The notes under the pieces are model-generated. The model searched no databases and was not told the DNA's origin. It saw only the letters and a list, made by a program, of their open reading frames with translations. The translations under genes were made by a program, and so were the position numbers. DNA of 64,000 nt, taken from Marthasterias glacialis (taxonomy: Eukaryota; Echinodermata; Asteroidea; Forcipulatida; Asteriidae). The stretch is from contig OU452223.1 of NCBI GenBank assembly GCA_911728455.2, positions 15,623,302 through 15,687,301 on the forward strand. Direction: 5' to 3'. Position 1 is the stretch's first letter; every line of letters starts with the position of its first letter. Of this stretch, positions 23,701 through 32,700 are shown piece by piece.

Positions 23701-26700
23701 GTACTATTCCTATGCGCAAACCTGCCATCAGTCAAACTGTTCCTGGCTGGAATGACTATGTTGATGATTATTTTAAAGTGTCCTTAATGTGGCATGACAT
23801 TGGGGAACATTCTGGGCAACCTAAAGATGGTATTATTGCTGACCTAAGGCGGAAATCTAGGGCCCTGTACCACGGAGCTTGTAAACAGGTTTTAAGGTAT
23901 GATGGAGAGCTTTAAGGGTCTGTATACGTTTGGTAATGACTCTGAAAATGTATGGCAATAATAACTAGGTAAGAAGTACAGCAGCTCTAGACAGTATAAT
24001 GCATTGTGAGAAACGTTTCATTTCAAAGTACTGCAGTTATGGACAACTATCTATTTTTTCATCCCCAAAAATTTGAATCTGAGAAGCGTTATGGCCGTAA
24101 CGCTTCTCAGAATGTGTGTTCCAATGGCGGATACTTCTTCTGCGTGAACACAACCGCTCCAGACTTTTGGCGATATCTCAAAAACGCTGCCACCTTTTGA
24201 AATGAAATTTACACAGGCTAGTTTTATGGTATATATCTACAAATATATTGCATTAAGGCAAATGTACGGTTCCAAAAACCAAAGGTATACTTTGCCTTTA
24301 AGTCAGATAAAATGGCTGAGACTCTGAGCCGAAGGGTGTACTGGTAACTTTTGGAAAGAAGTTAAGAAACATCGTTCCAGGAAAGTGTTTTATCCTAATA
24401 TGGTCGATGATAGTACGGGCACTAGGGATATTGCTTATGTTTGCTGATAAATTTGACAATTTGTACAATTGTGTTGGTTTTAATGATTGTGATATGGTTG
24501 AACTTGTAAAGGATTTTAATGACCAGATTGACAACAAATGCTCTCGTGATTGTATGCACGGTAGTCATTGTATCGATTCTAGTGATGTTTCTCTTGCTAT
24601 TAGAAAATTGAAAACTTCTAAAGCTTATGGGGCTACTGACGTTATGTCAGATCATAACGCTTGCAGCAAGCTTAGTGTGTATTTGGGTTGTCTGTTTACT
24701 ACTATGTTGCGCCATGGGTTAACTCCCAATGGTATGTTACCAGGTACTATGGTGACTATTCCCAAAGGTAGATGGGCCAACTTGACATCCTCAGATAATT
24801 TCCGTACAATCACTTTGAGTAGCCTTTTTGGGAAGCTGCTTGATAATATCATTCCGAGTGAGCTTCAGTTTTAAACAGTGCTCGTCCACAACACTTTGTA
24901 CTGCTTTGGTTCAGGGAGACTGTGTCATATTTTGTGTATAATGGGAGTAATGTTTATACTTTGCTTTTATAGATGCCAGTAAAGCATTTGATAGGGTCAA
25001 CTACTGTAAATTGTTGCGAATTCTGTTGACTCGTGGCATTTGTCCAATGTATTGTAAATTGCTTTTAAACACGTATGTTAATCAAAAGTTGAGCGTTAAA
25101 TGGAATGCTGAGTATTCTGGGTTGTTTTCTGTTTCTAATGATGTGAAGCAAGGTGGGGGTAATTTCCCCAGTTTTATCCTGTGTGTATATATGGATGGTT
25201 TACTAGATGAATTGAAGAATAGTGATATTGGTTGTCATATGGGCAATGCTTATGCTGGGGCATTTGCATATTATTATGCAGATGACCTGATTTAAACTCT
25301 CTCCCAGTGTTGTGGCTTTGCGTAAAATGGTGGATATTTGTGAAAAGTATGCAATGCAATTCAATGTCAATTTTAATGTAAAGAAGAGTCAGATGATTGT
25401 TTTTAAACCTAACAGTAACAGGCTGCCTGATCTCTGTGTCATATTATTGGCACCAAGGTGCAAATTGTTGATAATATCCTTCATCTTGGACATAATTATG
25501 TTGTCCAATAATATTTTTGAGTTTGTTGGTACTAAGTGTGTCAGTAATTTTAATCGTCAGTGTAATTTGTTCTTGGCTGATTTTAAGTATGCCAATTCGA
25601 ACATTAGAAATACCTGTTTTCATAAATACTGTACATGTTTTTATGGTACTCAAATTTTACCATTGTTTGATGATAAAATTTAAACTATTTTTAAGGCATG
25701 GCGTGTGGCCATTCGTAGAGTGTGGAGAATTGGCGTACTCATTGCTGTGTATTACCTCATATCGCTGGTTGTATTGATCTTGAAAGCTGGTTTGCAAAAC
25801 GTTGTATTAAATAAATTATTGGTACGGCATTGATCTCAAATATCCTTACTGTAAATACGATTTGTAAAAGGGGTCAATATGGTTCGTACTCTGTCATGGG
25901 AGGGTAAGTTCAGGTTTTTGCCATCTCGGTTTAATATGTGTACCAGTGCATGTAACAAGGAGGTCGAATACTCTTTGTTATGCAAATGAGGATTCTATTA
26001 GAACTGTTAAGCAGATTCAGGAACTAGCTTGTAAGCGGGACAGGCCCGTAGGTGGGTTCCTTAGCAAGAAATAGTGCAATGACTGTCTGCAATTTCTGTG
26101 CACCTGTTCAGTTTTGTGCGCATTTTAATGTGCTTTGTTAAAATTTTCTCTTGTTTTCATTTTTAACCATTATGTGTGTTTTTTTTTTTTTTTTTTTTTT
26201 TACTAGTGTGCGTCTTCAGATGCGAATAAAGAATTGTGGACTGTTCCCATCCTTTGCCTGTTCACTCGCCTAACTTAATCTGTTCTATTCATTTTTACGT
26301 TGTACATGTTGTAAGGTTATATTGTTTCATTTTGATATGACAGTATGGAAAAAAATGTTACTAAAACTAATACTTATAAGCAAAGTATGATTGCAAGTAA
26401 TACCACAAAGCATTAAGATACGATAGTGTGAGTTAAAAATGTTTGAACTTGAACTCGATTTACTCGAAATGCACAACTTTCCGGAATCATCCATCGATAT
26501 AATAAAATATACAACGGTTCATCCCCACTTTACACTCGCTACATTATCTTATGTTTTTCAGCGGTGTCAAAACTTGCTTTGCTTCAACACTCATATGACA
26601 AGAAAAACATAATTTATGAACTGTTTATCCCTTTTCTCGCTTCAGAAAATGCGAGGAACATTGACGACGGACCGTGGTTCCCCCGAAAGATCACCGACTT

Positions 26701-29700
26701 GGACAAAACAGCGAGCCGAGTACTAACCTACGGCACGGAGCTGGATGCAGATCACCCGGTAAGGACTGCACATAGGTGGCCACATTGGGGGTGGGGTGGG
26801 GCGGACTCAAGGTATCACTATAGAAGGTGGATTGGATATAATTATTAAGACACTAACACGGATGAGATGGCAAAAGGACGGGGAACAAAGTACATGTTCC
26901 ATGGTCCAAAGGTATTGTGCCCTGACTGCGTTGGCAGCTATGAAACCTAAATCCCATTTAAAACAACCACAAAAAGGAACCAAACTTCCCTCCATTTTGG
27001 GTTACAAAGACTCAAAAGATTGCAGCATTTGGATAACTTTTAATTTCATTCATAATAATTTGGATTTGGGGGTAAAACAAGCTTGCTTTATGTCTTGCTT
27101 TATGATGCTTATCACACATCGCTGTCTAAAGGTATACTTTTATTGCTCGGGAAGTCGGGCATTCAATCAGCATAGTGTTGAAGATGTGATTTCGGTGGTT
27201 GGACTCAAAATGGCGGATGGAGCCTAGGTCGGGGTTCATTCCAACGTAACACGTGACTTACTTAATAGAGAGGTTTCACGTGATGTCACCCGAGACCTTT
27301 TTCTAATGCTGCGTGCACAAACAGGCGCTGGAATTCATTCAGCTGACAACGCGCCAGCCATTGAGTTTGTACATGGCTGTACCCAACATGGCTGTAAAAC
27401 GAACTTTTCCCGGCGTCATGCAACCTCTCTATAGGACGGCCGGATTTGATCTCTACCGCCCTCAACGAAGTATACGGTGCAAATAATACGACAGGACAAG
27501 TAAACGTACAGGGAAAAGGCATGAAATAATCGGGGGGGGGGAACCTATTGTCTGTGTTTGTGTGCATTCTAAATTGCCTTAATTGATTTGAATGACTGAT
27601 TCGCCAATGACGGTTGAGAGCAATGACTATTTTGGCAAATGTGAACAACAACATCTGTCGTAGGCCTACCGGTTGAATTAGGAATGCGTCACAACTCACT
27701 TGTTTTCCCCACAAACCGCTGCATTTCTGAAAATTAATAATCCTCTTAATTAACCGGATGCCATTTTAATTGCCTGCCGATGATGCCGTCAGTCTGCCAG
27801 TCGAATCTCTCTACAGGGATTGTTTTTTTCCTGGTATCTATCTTATTGTTGATAATACGCTGATGATGCATTCTAAACCTGTTTAACACAAGAAGCAAGC
27901 TTCTCTGTCGGAGCAGGGAACCGTTCCTTCCGGGTAAACACATTTCAATGATACATCAAAGCCCCTGTCCAAAACGTCTGTAAATTAATGTCTGAAGATT
28001 TAGATAAATAAAATAAATAAATAATGGTACAATATTGTGGAGAACATAATTTGGATACATTCATACATTACGTCCATAACAGCGATTTACAGCACAATCT
28101 ACCGCTACCTATGTTCAATACCCATGTTCATTCAATCTCCAGAATGCATCGTCGTTTGGTCATTATTTTTTCTTAATTAAGTTTCCTAATGTTTCTTAAA
28201 TTCAGGAAAACCGATGTCTTTATACAACATACTATAAACAATGGGAAACCTTTGAGACGATAGCGGGCGTCCCACAGACCGGTCCTTTTCCATTATTTTC
28301 ATCGCTGAGAACAATGGAAAAGGACCGGTTTGTGGGACACCCGCTATCGTCTCAAAAGTCTCCCATAGACCTTATGCATTCACGTCATCACACCGCCATC
28401 TACAGGTAAAACGACGATGAAACAATGGTAAACGCACAGCTATACGCGCGGCGCACAAGATCGACCAATGAGCTACCTTCTTTTGACCACTAGGCGAGGG
28501 CGCCCTACTCAAATGACATCTTGTGCATCAGGTCTATAATGTTTAAATTTGTAATGTATCCATTACATTTAAATTGTTCTTCTTCGCAGGGATTTAAAGA
28601 TGCTGAGTATAGAAAACGACGGAAGGTATTTGCAGACATTGCATACCAATATCGTCAGTAAGTAGACCAGTGAATATTTAAATTACAGATACAATAATCC
28701 CCGCCCCTTATTGTACATCGACCAATCACAGCCGAGATCGTGCAACCCAACAATCTAAACTGGCTGGTACCCTGTCTTTCTCTGTAAAGGAATACATAAT
28801 ACGGTCCTTTCGAAAAGTTGTTTTTTGTTTTGAACGGGAAAGACCAACACAGTGTTTTATCGAATGGTTAAAGTGTAAGAGAAACAACTGGTAGGCGCTC
28901 GTATTATCATATGGGGACATTATTCCGACTGTCTCTTTTACAATCTTATGTAAATGTACGGTTCCCGTTTTGACAGTGATGGCATTCAAAGTATTTTTAT
29001 GACTTTCTAGAGGTGAACATGACTTTTTTTTAACCTTAATTGCAGTGGCCAGCCGATTCCAAGGGTCAAATACACACCAGAAGAAACCAAGACGTGGTAT
29101 GAATAATATTGTATAGTTTGTCACCGAAACGGACAAAATGATTGACTAATAGTAACTGAAACGAGGAAATTACGCAACCGGCACAACATAAGAATATTAG
29201 TAATGATCGAGTTCTATAACGGTGAAACCCGTCAGTGAAGTCCAGTCCCTCGGTATAATGCCCGGGCCAAGAAACTCGTCTAATCGTCTGTCCCTGGACG
29301 TAAGGCTCATCAGGCGCTTGCCCACAGCAGTCACATACGAGGGCCTCCAGTTGCTACGTCCTTGACAGTAGCAAGGATATCACAACGAATGCCGTATCCC
29401 TTTTTCTGTTTTCTGGGCTGTCTTCTTGTCTAATTTGGCTTTAAAACAAAGCGTTTATTTGAGTAATTTTATTATTTCGAGATTGTATTTTAAATATATT
29501 TTTATTTTTAAATTTCTTTACCCAGGGGCCGAGTTTTCTCTGAGCTGTCAAGACTTTACCCCCGCTACGCATGCCGGGAATACTATAGTAACTTGCAGAT
29601 CCTGAGAGATCATTGCGGTTACAGGTAAAATAAAGCTCTGTAATTGGTCAAGTCTGTACTGGGTTTTTATATTGGGAGACTTTTGAGATGTCAGCGGGCA

Positions 29701-32700
29701 CCCTAGTCAGCGGTTCCTTTCTTTTGTCGGCAGCTAGTAGAAAAGGACCGCCCACTTGGGCGCCCGCTAACGTCTCAGAAGTCTCCCATATACTTCAGCA
29801 ATCGACGAAAATATACAGCTTTGGTGGCATGTCACATGTAAAATGAAAGTTTACACAATCACACTAAAAGATTTATTACTTTAAAAATAATTTAGCAAAC
29901 TTTTTGATAATGGAATGTTTTGAATTAAAAAAATGTTTTGAATTGCAGACAGGCATTTTGTGAAGAAAATTGAAGTTTGCAATGAAAACGCAGAAAGGTA
30001 ATTTACTTAGAAAAATGATGTCGATAACCGACGGTCATCCAAAACGTCTACGGTGTTCTAAATTTATTAAAAAGTATAATGAAAAGCTCATAACTCCAGC
30101 AATTTCCACGTTTGTTACTGTGTGCAATTTGCATCTGCAGGGAAGATAACATTCCTCAGCTGGAGGACGTGTCTGTTTTCTTGAGAGGTAAGTTTTGTGT
30201 CAATCGGCGTGCTATACTCCTACACAGGTTGAAGTTATCCAAATCCGAAAATGCCACATTTCTTAGCAGTTGCATTCTGATTAACCTTTTGCTATTTCAG
30301 TGAACACTTTAACAAAATGTACACATTGGTAAACTGACTATAAATGCTTACATTCTTTGCACAAATAAAGATATTTGTAATAAAACCAAACTGTGAAAAT
30401 GTCAGCTCATTTCGTTGTTTCATTCGTGAGAAAACGGTAAAAATGCATTCAGCATTCTTGTATGCATTCATATAAGGCAGAGTTTTCGTCTCATTGAGAC
30501 GAAAACTAATTTTGGATCTTAGTTCATTTATTATTTTAAAACGATAGCACTTCAGGCAGAAATATTTCAAGGAAAGTTCTCTACCGTCATTATCTTTAAG
30601 GTATATGTAAGGTATATGTAAATCTGTGTATGTTTTTCTTACCAATGTTGAGCTGGAGCTTTAAGCATTTGTGGCCATTTGACCCGAAAACGGGTCACAA
30701 TAAGGCAGACATGATTTTTACCCAAGGTGTTTGTGGCTTCCATTGTAAGAGTGATGGGCGTCGCATTTGATAAACAGCATTTTGTCCAAATTGTTCAAAG
30801 TATTTTAATTCGGCTTTGATTTGTAGAACACACGGGGTTTCAGCTTCGACCTGTGGCTGGTTATTTATCATCACGTGACTTCTTGGCCGGCTTGGCGTTT
30901 CGTGTATTTCACTGCACACAGTACATACGCCACACCTCAGACCCACTCTACACACCAGAGCCGTAAGTATGCAAAACACCAAACCTTCTTAAAAAGTACT
31001 AATTAATATTATATTTTTTATCATTTATTGCGGGGTAAAGATTATAATTATATGTTGTTTGAAATATGTGATATGGCTTCAAAATCTGAGCCATTGAAGT
31101 AACTTTCTGCTCGACATTAAAACTGGAAGTATTCAAGGCAATTGCGGCATCCAAGACGCACGAAACAAGACTACGTTTAAAAAAAATCCATAGGCCTACT
31201 GCCATTTTATATGATTATGTAGTAATTAAATGTTACGATTTTTTTTGAAAATCGTCGAAGATAATTTTATTTACACTTCACAATTAATTCTCTTTATATA
31301 AAGCCATTTTGATGTTATTATGTCCTCAGTGATTGTTGTCATGAGCTTCTTGGTCACGTGCCGATGTTTGCGGATAAAGGCTTCGCGCAACTGTCGCAAG
31401 TAAGTTTTGGCGGGAAAACACATAACTATTTCAAGAGTTGTTTTATGTCAATTTTCTTTGTGGGTAGTTCGCCTTGAATTCATTACCAGAAATTGCATAG
31501 ACCTTTTTAAGACAACGTGGAGTTTCGGTGTCTTCACTCAAATCCACTCCTTGTTCTCAGTGAGATTAACAAACAAAATAACTAAAACTGTCCATTTACA
31601 ACACAAACGTTTCGAGAGGATGTGAAATAAGTTATTTTATTTATTGTTGTGCATTTTTTTTGTTTTTCAGGAAATCGGTTTAGCCTCACTCGGGGCATCG
31701 GATGAAGACATCAAGAAATTAGCCGCGGTAAGCTGATGCAGGGCCTTATAAACAATCTTTAGTGTAAAAATAAAATTATTTGACCCGTTTTTGTGTTTCA
31801 GAAGTGGATTTCTAAATTTTAAACGATTTAATCGGGCCGGAATTACATTATCAATATAGTTAAGCCTATCCCATGGCTGCACTTCGTTGTTTATGAATAT
31901 GAAATGAAGAGAACGAAAAGGGGGGACCATAAATTAATTCTGGCCTATCAGACAAAACGAAGGACGCCCGACATCTTTGACATAATCTTTTCAAAGTAAG
32001 TTCCCTATATATTAAGTCAGGAAATTAATGTTGGATTATGTTCAAACAGAACGTGTAATTTTTATTTTTATTGTTTAAAATCATTGCTCTTTCAGTGTTA
32101 CTTCTTCACGATTGAATTTGGGCTGTGCAAACAGCAAGGGATGCTGAAAGTGTACGGAGCCGGTTTGCTGTCGTCCATTGGTGAACTTCAAGTAAGTGAC
32201 AAACCATGGAGTTATGTATAAAGAACTATAGAGGGCGTACAAAACCATAACACACGGCCCGACACTAGAAGCATTTTTGACAATTGAGAAACTAGCGCTG
32301 ACCAATCATATTACACTGGTCACTCATCGACCCATAGGGTTTTTCGCCCAATGTCAGCGGAGTTCCTTGAGTGACATAGCAAGTGCTTCCTCCAGTTCTT
32401 ATACAAAATTATATAACTCAATCATTAGTACCTCGACGCAGCCTACTTGTTTTTCTAAAGCTCATGCAAATTCCATGCATACCAAACTCGGGCATGAAGC
32501 GTAATAGTTAAGGCTCTGTTCTTGTGCGCCTCCCCGTATACTTAACATAATTACAGCACAAACGATAGGCATTGCGTGCATAGCGACGAGCCAGAACGGG
32601 ATTTGAACCAGCCAAGTTAAGCTTAACCCTATATGCTAGTTGCACAACACAATAATAATCATCACACGGCCCTTAAATTAAACGGGAAAACACACTGAAA

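Noticed and set aside
26564-27227. Open frames of 94 and 143 codons around TPH exon 4
   Set aside because: Only 26646-26758 is conserved; the rest is intron read-through without similarity.
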